Shown here: positions 37,228 through 47,678 of the stretch, one piece after another
How the letters are laid out: each line of letters begins with the position of its first letter
Numbering within the stretch: the stretch's first letter is position 1
From: Magnetospirillum sp.
GTDB taxonomy: Bacteria; Pseudomonadota; Alphaproteobacteria; CACIAM-22H2
Direction: 5' to 3'
Assembly (NCBI GenBank): GCA_027532905.1
Contig: JAPZUA010000001.1
Span: 1,423,950-1,487,949, forward strand
DNA length: 64,000 nucleotides
Notes under the pieces: model-generated
Told to the model about the DNA's origin: nothing
What the model saw: only the letters and a program-made list of their open reading frames with translations
Databases searched by the model: none
Translations under genes and position numbers: made by a program

Positions 37228-39930
37228 CTAGATCGTGCGCGCGACTTCTTCGATTTCGAAGCACTCGATGAGGTCGCCCTCGCGAATGTCTTCGTAGTTT
37301 TCGAAGGCCATGCCGCACTCGTAGCCGTCCTGCACCTCGCGCACTTCGTCCTTGAAGCGGCGCAGTGTCTTGAGCGTGCCCTCGTGGATGACGGTCTGGT
37401 CGCGCAGCAGGCGCACTTTGGCGCCGCGCTTGACCATGCCTTCGACCACGCGGCAGCCCGCGACCTTGCCGACCTTGGTGATGTTGAAGATCTGGCGGAT
37501 CTCGGCGTTGCCGAGGAACTTTTCGCGCAAGGTCGGCGAGAGCATGCCCGAGAGGGCCGCTTTGATCTCGTCGATGACCTGGTAGATGATCGAGTAGTAG
37601 CGGATCTCGATGCCGTCGCGCTTGGCCATTTCGCGCGCCTGGGGATTGGCGCGCACGTTGAAGCCGACCACGAAGCCCTGGCTTGCCTTGGCAAGTGCTA
37701 TGTCGCCTTCGGTGATGCCGCCGACCGCCCCGTGCAGCACGCGCACAGCCACTTCGTCGGTGCGCAGCTTCGTGAGCGAGGCCACGATGGCTTCGAGCGA
37801 GCCTTGAACGTCGGTCTTGACGACGACCGCGAGTTCTTTGGCTTCGCCTTCCTGGATCTTCGTGAACATCTGCTCGAGCGTGCCGCGCGCGCGCAAGGCG
37901 GACGACGCGTCGCGCGCCCGGCGTTGGCGGAACTCGGTCACTTCGCGCGCACGCGCATCGGTTTCCACGACCTGGAAATCGTCGCCCGCAAGCGGCGTGC
38001 CGTTGAGGCCGATGACTTCGACCGGCGTGGAGGGCCCGGCCGCATCGATCTGCTTGCCGCGCTCGTCGACGAGGGCGCGCACGCGGCCCCATTCTTCGCC
38101 GGCCACAAAAATGTCGCCGACGCGCAGCGTGCCCTTCTGCACGAGCACGGTCGCGACCGGACCGCGGCCGCGTTCGAGCTTGGCCTCGACGATGGCACCT
38201 TGCGCCGAACGGTTTGGGTTGGCGCGCAGCTCGAGGATTTCGGCCTGCAGCAGGATGGCTTCTTCGAGCTTGTCGAGGCCGGTGCGGGCCTTGGCCGACA
38301 CGTCGATGCCGAGCACGTCGCCGCCGAAACCTTCGATGGCGATCCCGTGCTGCAGAAGATCGGCGCGCACGCGGTTGGAATCGGCACCCGCCTTGTCGAC
38401 CTTGTTGATCGCGACGATGACCGGCACGTTGGCGGCCTTGGCGTGCGCGATGGCTTCGATCGTCTGCGGCTGGATGCCGTCGTCGGCGGCTACGACCAGC
38501 ACGACGATGTCGGTCACTTTGGCGCCGCGCGCGCGCATCGCCGTGAAGGCTTCGTGGCCCGGCGTGTCGAGGAACGCGATCGCCTGGCCGTTCTTGAGCT
38601 GCACCTTGTAGGCGCCGATATGCTGCGTGATGCCGCCCGCCTCGTGCTTGGCAACGTCGGTCTCGCGGAGTGCGTCGAGCAGCGATGTTTTGCCGTGGTC
38701 CACGTGGCCCATGATGGTGACGACGGGGGCGCGCGGCTCGAGCGCTTCGTCCTGGTCGCCGGCACCTTCGAGGCCGATTTCGACGTCGGCTTCGGCCACG
38801 CGTTTCACCTTGTGGCCGAATTCGGCGACGATGAGTTCGGCCGTGTCGGCGTCGATCGTCTGGTTGACGGTCGCCATCACGCCCATCTTCATCAGGCTCT
38901 TGATCACGTCCACGCCGCGTTCGGCCATGCGGTTGGCGAGCTCCTGCACGGTGATCGCCTCGGGCACCACCACATCGCGCACGACCTTGGCCGAAGGGCC
39001 CTGCTGGAACATGCGCGAGCGTTCTTTCTCGCGCGCGCGCTTCATGGCGGCGAGCGAGCGCACGCGGATCGTTTCTTCCGATTCGAGCGCTTGGGTCACC
39101 GACATCTTGTTCTGGCGGCGCTCCTTCAAGTCGCGCCCGCCTTCGGGGGCGGCCTTGCCGGGGCCCGGACGCATGCCGACCCCGCCTCTGCCCGGCGCTT
39201 GGCCGGGGCGGAAGGCGCCGGGACGGCGCGGGCGTTCTTCGTCTTCGGCCGTGGCGGCAACGCCGGCGCGCGCCAGCATCGCAGCCGGTACTGCAGCCGT
39301 CGTCGCAGGGGCTGCAGGGGTGGCCGGGCTTGCGGCCGCACGCGCGACTTCGGCCGCCTGGCGGCGCTTGCCTTCTTCTTCGTTGAGGCGGAGCGTTTCT
39401 TCTTCGGCCTTCTTCTTCTGCGCTTCGTCGATGCGCTGGGCTTCGACCGTGTCGGTCTTTTTCTGGACCGCGTCTTCCTGCTTGCGCTTGGCGTCTTCGA
39501 CGGCCTTGCGCTTCATCTCTTCTTCGAAAACCTTGGCTTCTTCTTCCGAGCGGCGCTTGGCTTCGATGTCGGCGCGGATCGCGCTCTGGATCGCGCGCTG
39601 GCGCGCGGTGCGCTCTTCTTCGGTCAGCGCACGCAGCACCTGGGGCTTGGCGGCGGGCTTGGCGACCTGGGCGGTCTGCGCGCTCGACGGCGCTTCGGCG
39701 GCGGGGGCGGCCGCAGCACCGGCTGCAGGAGCCGCACCCGGTGCGCGCTTCTTGCGCACTTCGACCTGCACCGTCTTGGAGCGGCCGTGCGGGAAGCTTT
39801 GGCGAACCTGGCCTGCGTCGCCGCCGGCACCGGAACCGGCGCGCAGCTCCAGCCGCCCGCCGGTTTTGCCGGCAAGGGCGAGCTTCTTTTTGGCGTCTTG
39901 GGCCAGATCGATGTCTTTGCTGTCCGTCAT
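37228..39930 (-). CDS. infB: Translation initiation factor IF-2
   Basis: 900 aa. GTPase that brings initiator tRNA to the 30S subunit. A long charged N-terminal region (Lys/Arg/Glu coiled tracts, about 70-210, then a Pro/Ala/Gly-rich linker) leads to the G domain at about residue 405 with [23 protein letters not shown] and NKVDKAG, followed by the beta-barrel and C-terminal domains ([15 protein letters not shown] onwards; final [21 protein letters not shown]). The ATG at 39930 (MTDSKDIDL) is preferred over an in-frame start 36 bases upstream. It follows ylxR with a 19-base gap. Confidence 0.97.
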   Translation of the reverse strand: MTDSKDIDLAQDAKKKLALAGKTGGRLELRAGSGAGGDAGQVRQSFPHGRSKTVQVEVRKKRAPGAAPAAGAAAAPAAEAPSSAQTAQVAKPAAKPQVLRALTEEERTARQRAIQSAIRADIEAKRRSEEEAKVFEEEMKRKAVEDAKRKQEDAVQKKTDTVEAQRIDEAQKKKAEEETLRLNEEEGKRRQAAEVARAAASPATPAAPATTAAVPAAMLARAGVAATAEDEERPRRPGAFRPGQAPGRGGVGMRPGPGKAAPEGGRDLKERRQNKMSVTQALESEETIRVRSLAAMKRAREKERSRMFQQGPSAKVVRDVVVPEAITVQELANRMAERGVDVIKSLMKMGVMATVNQTIDADTAELIVAEFGHKVKRVAEADVEIGLEGAGDQDEALEPRAPVVTIMGHVDHGKTSLLDALRETDVAKHEAGGITQHIGAYKVQLKNGQAIAFLDTPGHEAFTAMRARGAKVTDIVVLVVAADDGIQPQTIEAIAHAKAANVPVIVAINKVDKAGADSNRVRADLLQHGIAIEGFGGDVLGIDVSAKARTGLDKLEEAILLQAEILELRANPNRSAQGAIVEAKLERGRGPVATVLVQKGTLRVGDIFVAGEEWGRVRALVDERGKQIDAAGPSTPVEVIGLNGTPLAGDDFQVVETDARAREVTEFRQRRARDASSALRARGTLEQMFTKIQEGEAKELAVVVKTDVQGSLEAIVASLTKLRTDEVAVRVLHGAVGGITEGDIALAKASQGFVVGFNVRANPQAREMAKRDGIEIRYYSIIYQVIDEIKAALSGMLSPTLREKFLGNAEIRQIFNITKVGKVAGCRVVEGMVKRGAKVRLLRDQTVIHEGTLKTLRRFKDEVREVQDGYECGMAFENYEDIREGDLIECFEIEEVARTI

Positions 39931-39949
39931 TTGTTGCCTGTCGTCGCTT

Positions 39950-40576
39950 TCATTCGTTGCGCGCACTCTGGCGATAGCTCGCCAGACGCGCCAGATCTTC
40001 CTGCACGCGCAGCGCGAGCGCGCCGGATGCGATGGCCGCGTGCACGGCGTGCTCGCGGCCGAAGGCTTCGCCCATTTCAGTTGCCGTCAATCCCGTCGCC
40101 ACCGGGATGTCGTGGCCGCCCAGCCGTGCACGCTCGGCAAGCGAGCCGTCGGCCGCAGCAACCAGCACCGCACAGCGGCCTTTTTCGATCTTTTCTTTGA
40201 CCTTCGCAAAGCCCGACGCCGCCTGGCCCGCCCGCCGGCACAGCGCCAAACTTTCGACCGCGCGGCGCATCAGCAGAAAGCCGACGCGCTCGGCCAAATC
40301 GGCGCCCACCGTCACGCGCGCGCGCGCGGCTTTGGCGAACAGTCCCTTGGCGACGGCCGTATCGACCGCCGTGCGTGTGGCCGTAACCCAGATGCCGCGC
40401 CCCGGCAGCTTGCTGGCAATGTCCGGCACGATCGTGTTGTCCGGGCCTACGACAAAACGCACGAAATCGGCGCGCGGACCCGACTTGCCGCTGACGATGC
40501 AGCGGCGCAGCGGCCCGCTGGCATCGGCGTCGATGTCGGCAGGCGTTTCGGGTGCGAGGGCGAGCGCTTCGATCAC
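39950..40576 (-). CDS. ylxR: YlxR-family RNA-binding protein (DUF448 plus L7Ae-like domain)
   Basis: 208 aa. The N-terminal DUF448/YlxR domain has [24 protein letters not shown] and [19 protein letters not shown]. The C-terminal half is an L7Ae-like domain ([34 protein letters not shown], then [10 protein letters not shown]). Such fusions are usual between nusA and infB in alphaproteobacteria. The likely role is RNA binding in ribosome or RNase P related processes. Gaps are about 18 and 19 bases to its neighbours. Confidence 0.92.
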   Translation of the reverse strand: MIEALALAPETPADIDADASGPLRRCIVSGKSGPRADFVRFVVGPDNTIVPDIASKLPGRGIWVTATRTAVDTAVAKGLFAKAARARVTVGADLAERVGFLLMRRAVESLALCRRAGQAASGFAKVKEKIEKGRCAVLVAAADGSLAERARLGGHDIPVATGLTATEMGEAFGREHAVHAAIASGALALRVQEDLARLASYRQSARNE

Positions 40577-40594
40577 GGGTTCTTGCCGGTTTCC

Positions 40595-42109
40595 TTACTT
40601 CTTCTCGGCCGCGAACCAATGTTCGCGGGCCTTCATGATGATGGCATTGGCGGTTTCTTCGTCGAGCGTGTCTTTGCCGACGATCTCGATGAGTTCGTCG
40701 CCGGCAAGGTCGCCCAGATCGTCGAGCGTTTTCACACCCTTCTCGCCGAGCTTCACGAGCAGGCCGGGGCCGAAGCCCGTCGTATCGACCACGTCGTCGG
40801 ACACGCCCAAGCGCACGCGCTCGGCTTCGAAGCGTTCGTATTCCTTGGCGACGAAGGCTTCGGCGCGCGTCTTGAGTTCGCCCGCCACGCCCTCGTCGAA
40901 GCCTTCGATGTTGGCGAGGTCGTCGAGTTCGACCGACGCCACTTCGTCGACCGTGGTGAAGCCTTCGGTCACAAGAAGCCCTGCGATCACGTCGTCGACG
41001 TCGAGCGCGTCCACGAACACCTGCGAGCGTTCCTTGAATTCCTGCTGGCGGCGTTCGGATTCTTCGGCTTCCGTGAGGATGTCGATGGCCCAGCCGGTCA
41101 GCATCGAGGCCAGGCGCACGTTCTGGCCGCGCCGGCCGATGGCAAGCGACAACTGCTCGTCGGGCACCACCACTTCGATGCGGCGCGCTTCCTCGTCGAG
41201 CACCACTTTGGTGACTTCCGCCGGGGCAAGCGCGTTCACCACAAACGTGGCGGGATCGTTCGACCACGGAATGATGTCGATTTTTTCGCCCTGCTGCTCG
41301 GCAACGACCGCCTGCACGCGGCTGCCGCGCATGCCGACGCACGCACCCACGGGGTCGATCGAATGGTCGTGGCTGATGACCGCGATCTTGCCGCGGCTGC
41401 CCGGATCGCGCGCCACGGCCTTGATCTCGATGATGCCGTCGTAGATTTCCGGCACTTCCTGCGCGAAAAGCTTGGCCGTGAACTGCGGATGCGTGCGCGA
41501 CAGGAAGATCTGGGGGCCGCGCGCTTCGGCGCGAACGTCGTAGATGTAGGCGCGAACGCGGTCCTGCACGCGGAAGCTTTCGCGCGGGATCGTCTCGTCG
41601 CGGCGCAGGATGGCTTCCGCCCGGCCGAGATCGACCGTGATGTTGCCGAACTCGACGCGCTTGACGAGGCCGTTGACGATTTCGCCGATGCGGTCCTTGT
41701 ACTCGTCGAACTGGCGGGTGCGCTCGGCTTCGCGCACGCGCTGGACGATGACTTGCTTGGCCGTCTGCGCCGCGATGCGGCCGAAATCGATCGGCGGCAG
41801 CGGATCGGTCAGATAGTCGCCGACCTTGGCGTCGGGGTTCTTGCGCAGCGCGTCTTCGACCGACATTTCGGTCGCGTCGTTGGTGACGGGATCCGCCACC
41901 ATGCGGTAGCGCAGCAGCTGCATTTCGCCGTTGTCGCGGTCGATATGCGCGCGGATGTCGTGCTCGAGGCCGTATTTGGCGCGGCCGGCCTTCTGGATGG
42001 CCTGCTCCATGGCTTCGAGAACCTGCTCGCGCTCGATGCCTTTTTCGCGTGCGACCGCGTCGGCAACCTGGAGCATTTCGATGCGATTGTAGGCGGTCGT
42101 GCGTTCCAT
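40595..42109 (-). CDS. nusA: Transcription termination/antitermination factor NusA
   Basis: 504 aa. Binds RNA polymerase and nascent RNA. The N-terminal domain ([35 protein letters not shown]), S1 domain ([27 protein letters not shown]), KH domains ([20 protein letters not shown] and [23 protein letters not shown]) and two C-terminal HhH-type acidic repeats ([34 protein letters not shown]) are all in place. It lies 56 bases after rimP. Confidence 0.97.
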   Translation of the reverse strand: MERTTAYNRIEMLQVADAVAREKGIEREQVLEAMEQAIQKAGRAKYGLEHDIRAHIDRDNGEMQLLRYRMVADPVTNDATEMSVEDALRKNPDAKVGDYLTDPLPPIDFGRIAAQTAKQVIVQRVREAERTRQFDEYKDRIGEIVNGLVKRVEFGNITVDLGRAEAILRRDETIPRESFRVQDRVRAYIYDVRAEARGPQIFLSRTHPQFTAKLFAQEVPEIYDGIIEIKAVARDPGSRGKIAVISHDHSIDPVGACVGMRGSRVQAVVAEQQGEKIDIIPWSNDPATFVVNALAPAEVTKVVLDEEARRIEVVVPDEQLSLAIGRRGQNVRLASMLTGWAIDILTEAEESERRQQEFKERSQVFVDALDVDDVIAGLLVTEGFTTVDEVASVELDDLANIEGFDEGVAGELKTRAEAFVAKEYERFEAERVRLGVSDDVVDTTGFGPGLLVKLGEKGVKTLDDLGDLAGDELIEIVGKDTLDEETANAIIMKAREHWFAAEKK

Positions 42110-42165
42110 GGTCTTCTTGTCTCTTGTTCGGGGATTTCGGTCGTGGCGTATGAAAGGCGTTGGTA

Positions 42166-42690
42166 TCAGGCGCTTGCGGCGGCCGCTTCGGCGGCACGCG
42201 TCGCGGCGATGAGTTCGTCGGTCAGCAGCAGTTTGGCGCGGGCGATTTCGGCAAGCGGCACGTCCGCCGGTCCTTCTTTGGTTTCGATGCGCACGCGGTC
42301 TTCGGCCACGCCCAGAAGCGTGCCCGAAAAGCGCTTGCGCCCATCGAGCGGGTTTTTGGTCTCGATCTTGGCGGCGTGGCCCGCAAAGCGCGCATAGTCG
42401 GAAGCGCGCACCAGCGGCCGGTCGATGCCAGGCGAGCTCACTTCGAGCACATAGGCCGATACGATCGGGTCTTCAACGTCGAGCTTGGCCGAAAGCGCGC
42501 GCGACAAGGCTTCGCAGTCTTCGATGCGCATAGCCTTGCGGTCTTTGCGTTCTGCCATGATCTGCAAGGTCGGCCGGTCGCGGCCTGTGACGACCGCGCG
42601 CACAAGCTCGTAGCCCAGACCGTCAATGGTCGGGCTTACCAACTGTTCGAGATTGCGACTGCGCTGTTCCATCGGTACGCGTTGTTCCAT
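42166..42690 (-). CDS. rimP: Ribosome maturation factor RimP
   Basis: 174 aa. Needed for 30S assembly. Includes [65 protein letters not shown] and a C-terminal SH3-like domain. The ATG at 42690 has TAGGA five bases upstream; an internal ATG at 42672 and a TTG at 42714 are alternatives. First gene of the rimP-nusA-ylxR-infB operon. Confidence 0.94.
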   Translation of the reverse strand: MEQRVPMEQRSRNLEQLVSPTIDGLGYELVRAVVTGRDRPTLQIMAERKDRKAMRIEDCEALSRALSAKLDVEDPIVSAYVLEVSSPGIDRPLVRASDYARFAGHAAKIETKNPLDGRKRFSGTLLGVAEDRVRIETKEGPADVPLAEIARAKLLLTDELIAATRAAEAAAASA

Positions 42691-42748
42691 CGTTCCTAGC
42701 GCGGCTGGTTCCAACCGGCAAAAGCCGCTCGCAAAACCAGGGGGCCAA

Positions 42749-42778
42749 ACAAAAAAGTGCGCCGGTTTGGGCGCACTT
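42749..42778 (-). terminator. Intrinsic terminator in the rimP-nusA leader (attenuator candidate)
   Basis: A perfect 9-bp stem (42755-42763 with 42770-42778) and 6-base loop followed, in the minus direction, by TTTTTTG. It lies between the operon's promoter and the rimP start, so most transcripts would end after about 65 bases unless the hairpin is prevented. A competing pairing exists: GTTTGG and GGGCG earlier in the leader are complementary to CCAAAC and CGCCC of the terminator's 5' side. Confidence 0.7.
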
Positions 42779-42822
42779 GGTACCTATCGCCCGAGCCAAA
42801 CGTCGGACGTTATGACGCGCGC

Positions 42823-42850
42823 AATATACGCTTTTTGGCGTTCGAATCAA
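42823..42850 (-). promoter_or_regulatory. Promoter of rimP-nusA-ylxR-infB
   Basis: On the minus strand, TTGATT (42850-42845), a 16-base spacer and TATATT (42828-42823) form a good housekeeping-sigma promoter. Transcription would begin near 42816, giving a leader of about 125 bases with the terminator-like hairpin in its middle. Confidence 0.6.
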
Positions 42851-43033
42851 GTTTTCCCAAGAGGGGTCCAAACGCCTCGAAAACCGAGGTAAATTTACCC
42901 CTTCACGCGGCCTGTCGCGAGCCCCCATTGCCGGCTCCTATTGCCAGTCCCCATTGGAAGCCCCGGCAAGCCGCGCTAAGGTGCCGATCCGGGTTGCGAT
43001 TCGCAAATGCCCGCAAAGTTGGGTGCGACCAGA

Positions 43034-44779
43034 ATGGCGAGCATGATGCGTGCGGGACCCTTTGCAGCCGTCGGGCTCGCGGCAAGCGTTGTTGTGGGCT
43101 GCGCGCAGATGGCGCAAGACCGTGCCCAGTTGCCGACTGCACCCGACAATATCGTCTATACGGCATCGGGCAGTTTCCTTGCCGCCCAGCACGCCCAGCG
43201 CACGCGCGACGTTGCGGCCGCCGCCGACTACAGCCTGCGCGGGCTCGAAGCCGAGCCCAACAACATCGATTTTCTCGGCCGCGCCCATCCGGCCCTCGTC
43301 GAAGCGGGCCGCATCGACGAAGCGGCGGTCGTGGCCGCCAAGCTCGTCGCGTACGATCCGAGCTACACGCCCGCCCATCTGACGCTCGCGGTGGTCGAAA
43401 TGCGCGCCGACCAGCTCGAGGCAGCGCGCGCGCGTTTGACCCGGCTGCCGATCCAAGGCGTGAACCGCCTTGTGCATCCGCTGATGATCGCATGGATCGA
43501 CATGGCGCTGGGACGGCCTGCGGCAGCTCTCAATTCGCTGCGTCCGGTGCAGGAGGTGCAGGGCTTCCGCTCGATGCACGACTACCATGCCGGACTCATG
43601 AACGAGCTTGCCGGGCGCTTCGACGATGCGGAAGCCGCCTATCGCCGCGCGATCGAGGGCGATGCAGTTGCCCCACCGCGCCTCATCGAGGCGTTCGGCG
43701 GGTTCCTCGAGCGGCGCGGCCGGCCGGCCGAAGCGCGGGCATTGTATCTGCGCGTGCGCGGCACGCAGGGCGATTCCCCGATCGTGCGCGCCGGCCTCGC
43801 GCGCACGGCCGGCGGCGGCGCACCCGGTCCCGCCCCCGCTTTGTCGACGGCCAACGGCCTTGCGGGTGCGGGCGAAGCGCTTGCCAATCTCGCTGCCGCC
43901 TTCCGCCAGGAAAACACCGTTTCGCTTGCACTCGCCTATGCGCGCTTGGGGCTCTATCTCAACCCCAACGATGCGGCTGCCCTTGCGAATGCCGGCGACA
44001 TTCTCGACCAGCTCGACCAGCGCGACAAAGCCGATGCGCTCTATATGCGCGTCGATCCGGCCTCGCCCTACGGCTTTGCCGCACGCCTGCGGGTCGCCGA
44101 AAATCTGCACGAGACCGGCAACACCGATGCGGCCGTGCGCATGCTCGACCAGATTGCCGCCGAGCGGCCCGACCGCATCGAGCCGCTGGTCACGATGGGA
44201 AATGCGCTGCGCGAGAAAGAGCGCTTCGTCGAAGCCGCAGCCGCCTACGGGCGCGCCATCGCGCGGCTCGGCGTGCCCGAGGCGCGCCATTGGTCGCTGT
44301 TCTATGTGCGCGGCATCGCCTTCGAGCGCGCCAAGAATTGGCCGGCCGCCGAGCAGCATTTCAAGCGCGCGCTCGAGCTGCAGCCCGACCAGCCGGACGT
44401 GCTGAACTATCTCGCCTATACCTGGGTCGACAAGGGCCTCAACATCATCGAGGCCGAGCGCATGCTCAAGCGCGCGGTCGAGCTGCGGCCCAATTCGGGC
44501 CATATCGTCGACTCGCTTGCGTGGGCCTATTTCCGGCTCGGGCGCTTCGAGGAGGCGGTTCCGCTGCTCGAGCGCGCGGTCGAATTGCTGCCGCAGGACG
44601 CCGTGGTGCTCGACCATCTGGGCGACGGGCTGTGGCGCGTCGGCCGCCAGCTCGAGGCAACGTTCCAGTGGAAACGCGCGCTCGACAACAATCCCGAGCC
44701 CGAGCTCAAAATCGAAATCGAAAAGAAGCTGCGCGGCGGCCTGCCGCCGCTCGCCCCGGCTCCCGCCGCTACGCGCTGA
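43034..44779 (+). CDS. TPR-repeat lipoprotein
   Basis: 581 aa. The N-terminus MASMMRAGPFAAVGLAASVVVGC has a lipobox (VVVGC), so the mature protein should be lipid-anchored. At least eight TPR-type units follow, for example AAAADYSLRGLEAEPNNIDF, FDDAEAAYRRAIEGD, NVEAERMLKRAVELRPNSGH-like stretches and EEAVPLLERAVELLPQDAVVLDHLG, then a C-terminal FQWKRALDNNPEPELK. Probably a scaffold in the envelope. ATG 43034 is chosen because it gives a compact signal; ATG 43007 is possible. It converges on the DMT gene with an 11-base overlap. Confidence 0.85.
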   Translation: MASMMRAGPFAAVGLAASVVVGCAQMAQDRAQLPTAPDNIVYTASGSFLAAQHAQRTRDVAAAADYSLRGLEAEPNNIDFLGRAHPALVEAGRIDEAAVVAAKLVAYDPSYTPAHLTLAVVEMRADQLEAARARLTRLPIQGVNRLVHPLMIAWIDMALGRPAAALNSLRPVQEVQGFRSMHDYHAGLMNELAGRFDDAEAAYRRAIEGDAVAPPRLIEAFGGFLERRGRPAEARALYLRVRGTQGDSPIVRAGLARTAGGGAPGPAPALSTANGLAGAGEALANLAAAFRQENTVSLALAYARLGLYLNPNDAAALANAGDILDQLDQRDKADALYMRVDPASPYGFAARLRVAENLHETGNTDAAVRMLDQIAAERPDRIEPLVTMGNALREKERFVEAAAAYGRAIARLGVPEARHWSLFYVRGIAFERAKNWPAAEQHFKRALELQPDQPDVLNYLAYTWVDKGLNIIEAERMLKRAVELRPNSGHIVDSLAWAYFRLGRFEEAVPLLERAVELLPQDAVVLDHLGDGLWRVGRQLEATFQWKRALDNNPEPELKIEIEKKLRGGLPPLAPAPAATR

Positions 44780-45674
44780 GCGCCAGCAGCAAGCCCACGC
44801 CGGCCAGCACCAGCGCCAAGCCGAGCGCTTCGCGCAACGCAAGGCGCTGGGCAAACATGCGACGGCCAACGAAAAACGCGTACAGCATTTCGACGAGGCC
44901 GAGCGTGCGCACCAGGGCGGCCGAGGCCAGCGAAAAGGCCGTGAACCAGCCCGCCGACGCAAGCGCCCCCATCAATCCCGCAAACAGCGACGGCCGCCAA
45001 GCGGCGACCACGCGGGCCAGCACGTCGCGGTCGCGCAGCGCGAGATAGGCCGAGCCTGCGACCGCTTGCAGACCCAGGGCGAGCGCGAGGGCTGTCAAGG
45101 CGGCGATCCAGAATTGCGGTTCGTCGAGTGCGAGAATGCCGCCGCGATAGCACACGGCCGACAGCGCGAAGAACGCACCGGCCGCCACGCCGAACGCAGC
45201 CGCGCGCCAATCCCCACCTTTGGTCGCCCACGGATTGCCCGACAGCACCATCACGCCCAACGTGGCAAGGGCGATCGCGGCAAAGCCCGCGAGCCCGACC
45301 GGCTCTTGGAGAACAGCGGCCGCAAAAATCGCGACCTGCACGGGCTCCGTCTTTGTAAAGGCGATCGACACAGCAAAAGCCTGCGTGCGCATGGCGGCCA
45401 GCATCGCGGCCGTTGCCAAGATCTGCGCCAGAGCGCCCGCGGAAATCCACCCGAGCGCCGAAGCGTCGGGCATTGGCGGCAAGCGCCCGGCAAAGCCGCA
45501 AGCGACCGCCAGCATCGCCAACGCGAACGGGAAGCCGTAGAGAAAGCGCACATGTGTGGCGCCCACCGTGCCGAGGCTCGCGGTCAAATGCCGCTGCATG
45601 GCATTGCGCGCCGTCTGTGCGGCGGCGGCGGCCAAAGTCGCGGGAATCCAAAGCCAGCTTGGATCGAAACTCAT
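44769..45674 (-). CDS. DMT-superfamily (EamA) transporter
   Basis: 301 aa, ten hydrophobic helices in two EamA repeats: IPATLAAAAAQTARNAMQ, LATAAMLAAMRTQAFAVSIAFTKTEPVQVAIF with the characteristic TKTEP, and a C-terminal repeat ending LGLVEMLYAFFVGRRMFAQRL. It probably exports a small metabolite. The start overlaps the metW stop by 4 bases, so it is translationally coupled to metX-metW. Confidence 0.88.
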   Translation of the reverse strand: MSFDPSWLWIPATLAAAAAQTARNAMQRHLTASLGTVGATHVRFLYGFPFALAMLAVACGFAGRLPPMPDASALGWISAGALAQILATAAMLAAMRTQAFAVSIAFTKTEPVQVAIFAAAVLQEPVGLAGFAAIALATLGVMVLSGNPWATKGGDWRAAAFGVAAGAFFALSAVCYRGGILALDEPQFWIAALTALALALGLQAVAGSAYLALRDRDVLARVVAAWRPSLFAGLMGALASAGWFTAFSLASAALVRTLGLVEMLYAFFVGRRMFAQRLALREALGLALVLAGVGLLLALSA

Positions 45675-46321
45675 CCGCCGCGCGTCAGCACGAACAGACC
45701 TTGCTCGCCGAGCAGGTTGGCCAGGCGCCCGGGCGCTTGCAGGCCTTTGGGGCGGCCGACCGAATCGAGCACCATCGCCTGCTCGATCGTGACGTCCAAT
45801 GCGCGGCACAGATCGACGAAATCGTCGAGCGTGCACAGATGGATGTTCGGCGTTTCGTACCATGCCGAGGTGAGCGTGCCCGTGACCGGCATCTTGCCGC
45901 CGAACAGCAGGCGCAGACGCACATGCCAGACGCCGAAATTGGGGAACGACACGATGGCGCGGCGCGAGATGCGCACGAGATGCTCGAGCACGGCCTTGGG
46001 ATCCCACGTCGCCTGCAAAGTCTGCGACAGGATCGCGTAGTCGAAGCCGCGCGTCGGATAGTCCTTGAGGTCGGTGTCGGCGTCGCCCTGCACGACCGAC
46101 AGGCCTTGCGCCACGCACGCATTCACGCCCGCCTGGCTGATCTCGATGCCGCGTGCATCGACGTTCTTTTCGTGCGCGAGATAATCAAGCAAGGCGCCGT
46201 CGCCGCAGCCGATATCGAGCACGCGCGTCCCCGGCTCGATCATCTCGGCAATCGCCTGCAGATCGACGCGGATCGAGGCGCGCGGGCGCCCTTGTGCTGC
46301 CAACGGTAACGGACCGGTCAT
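45671..46321 (-). CDS. metW: Methionine biosynthesis protein MetW
   Basis: 216-aa methyltransferase-fold protein. Contains [73 protein letters not shown] and [13 protein letters not shown]. MetW is the usual partner of MetX; its role is to support homoserine acyltransferase. The ATG overlaps the metX stop by 4 bases. Confidence 0.95.
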   Translation of the reverse strand: MTGPLPLAAQGRPRASIRVDLQAIAEMIEPGTRVLDIGCGDGALLDYLAHEKNVDARGIEISQAGVNACVAQGLSVVQGDADTDLKDYPTRGFDYAILSQTLQATWDPKAVLEHLVRISRRAIVSFPNFGVWHVRLRLLFGGKMPVTGTLTSAWYETPNIHLCTLDDFVDLCRALDVTIEQAMVLDSVGRPKGLQAPGRLANLLGEQGLFVLTRGG

Positions 46322-47493
46322 TTGAATCTGAGACCCCGATGTTCGGCCGCCCCGTTGAGGAAGCCGCCGAGTACGGCATGAAACTCCGGCTCGTCGAGCA
46401 GGAACGCATCGTGGCCCTTGTCCGACACGATCTCGACGAACGAGACGTTGGCGGCAGCGGCATTGAGCGCATGCACAAGCGCGCGGCTCTCGGACGTCGG
46501 GAACAGCCAGTCGGACGTGAAGCTCACGACGCAAAAACGCGTCTTGGTGCCTTCGAATGCCGCAGCAAGGCTGCCGCCATGCTCGGCCTGCAGATCGAAA
46601 TAATCCATCGCGCGCGTGATGTAGAGATAGGAATTGGCGTCGAACCGGTCGACGAAGGTGGAGCCTTGATGGCGCAGATAGCTTTCGACCTGGAAATCGG
46701 CGTCGAAACCGTACGAAAGCTGGGCACGGTCCTGCAGCTTGCGCCCGAACTTGCGATGCAGCGCCGTTTCGGACAGATACGTGATGTGGGCGGCCATGCG
46801 GGCCACGGCCAAACCCCGCTGCGGCTGCGTGCCCGCAGCTTGGTAAGCACCGCCGTTCCATTGCGGATCGGCCATGATCGCCTGGCGGCCAACCTCGTGG
46901 AACGCGATGTTCTGCGCCGAATGGCGATAGGATGTGGCGACGGGCACGGCCGCAAACACACGCTCGGGATATGCGGAGCACCATTCCAGCACCTGCATGC
47001 CGCCCATCGAGCCGCCGATCACGCAAAACAGCTTGTCGATGCCGAGATGGTCGATCAGGCGCGCTTGCGCCTTCACCATGTCGCCGATCGTGATGACCGG
47101 AAAGGCAAGGCCATAAGGCTGATCGGTGGCTGGGTCGATGTCCTTGGGGCCTGTGGTGCCCATGCAGCCGCCGAGCACGTTCGCGCACACGATGAAATAG
47201 CGGTCCGTGTCGAGCAATTTGCCGGGGCCGACGATCGCCTCCCACCAGCCGGGCTTGCCGGTGACGGGATGGCGGTCGGCCACAAAATGGTCGCCGGTCA
47301 ACGCGTGGCAAACCAGAATGCCGTTCGACTTGTCGGCATTCAGCGTGCCGTAGGTCTGGTAGGCGACCGTGACGGGCCCGAGTTCGACGCCGGAATCGAG
47401 GCGCAAGGGATCGCTTGCCGGGATCACAAAGCGTTTGCCGGGGAACGATGCTGCAGCACTGTCGAGAGGCGTGAGGCTGGGATGTGCGGTCAA
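46318..47493 (-). CDS. metX: Homoserine O-acyltransferase (MetX)
   Basis: 391-aa alpha/beta hydrolase. Transfers an acyl group to homoserine in methionine synthesis. The nucleophile is in [13 protein letters not shown], the Asp in FTSDWLFP and the His in [31 protein letters not shown] and [14 protein letters not shown] are also conserved. Whether acetyl-CoA or succinyl-CoA is used cannot be decided from overall similarity. The start used is a TTG at 47493, which gives the family N-terminus but has no clear ribosome site. Confidence 0.94.
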   Translation of the reverse strand: MTAHPSLTPLDSAAASFPGKRFVIPASDPLRLDSGVELGPVTVAYQTYGTLNADKSNGILVCHALTGDHFVADRHPVTGKPGWWEAIVGPGKLLDTDRYFIVCANVLGGCMGTTGPKDIDPATDQPYGLAFPVITIGDMVKAQARLIDHLGIDKLFCVIGGSMGGMQVLEWCSAYPERVFAAVPVATSYRHSAQNIAFHEVGRQAIMADPQWNGGAYQAAGTQPQRGLAVARMAAHITYLSETALHRKFGRKLQDRAQLSYGFDADFQVESYLRHQGSTFVDRFDANSYLYITRAMDYFDLQAEHGGSLAAAFEGTKTRFCVVSFTSDWLFPTSESRALVHALNAAAANVSFVEIVSDKGHDAFLLDEPEFHAVLGGFLNGAAEHRGLRFK

Positions 47494-47678
47494 GGGTCGG
47501 ATGCCAAAAGGCCAAGCAGGCCGGACGGGAGGAACAAAGTGGGCGAAACATGGGCCAAGCGGCAGGCGGATTCAAGCGCTTGCTGAAAATCCGCGCCGCG
47601 ACTTGCCGCAGGCCAATTGTATTGCGCGGTGCGACGGCGCTGGGCTATGGCTTGTGCGCCCAGCATGACCCAGCTCCA

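Noticed and set aside
37384-42397. Very long open frames on the plus strand across infB and nusA (over 900 and 1,200 codons).
   Set aside because: They are antisense shadows of the GC-rich infB-nusA genes, with no recognisable domains and skewed Arg/Ala/His composition.
42835-42850. A T-arm-like TTCGAATC suggesting a tRNA before rimP, as metY precedes nusA in enteric bacteria.
   Set aside because: No acceptor or anticodon stem can be formed around it, and it falls inside the rimP promoter.
47494-47664. A possible SAM-II riboswitch upstream of metX.
   Set aside because: The conserved SAM-II loop and pseudoknot sequences are not visible in this spacer.
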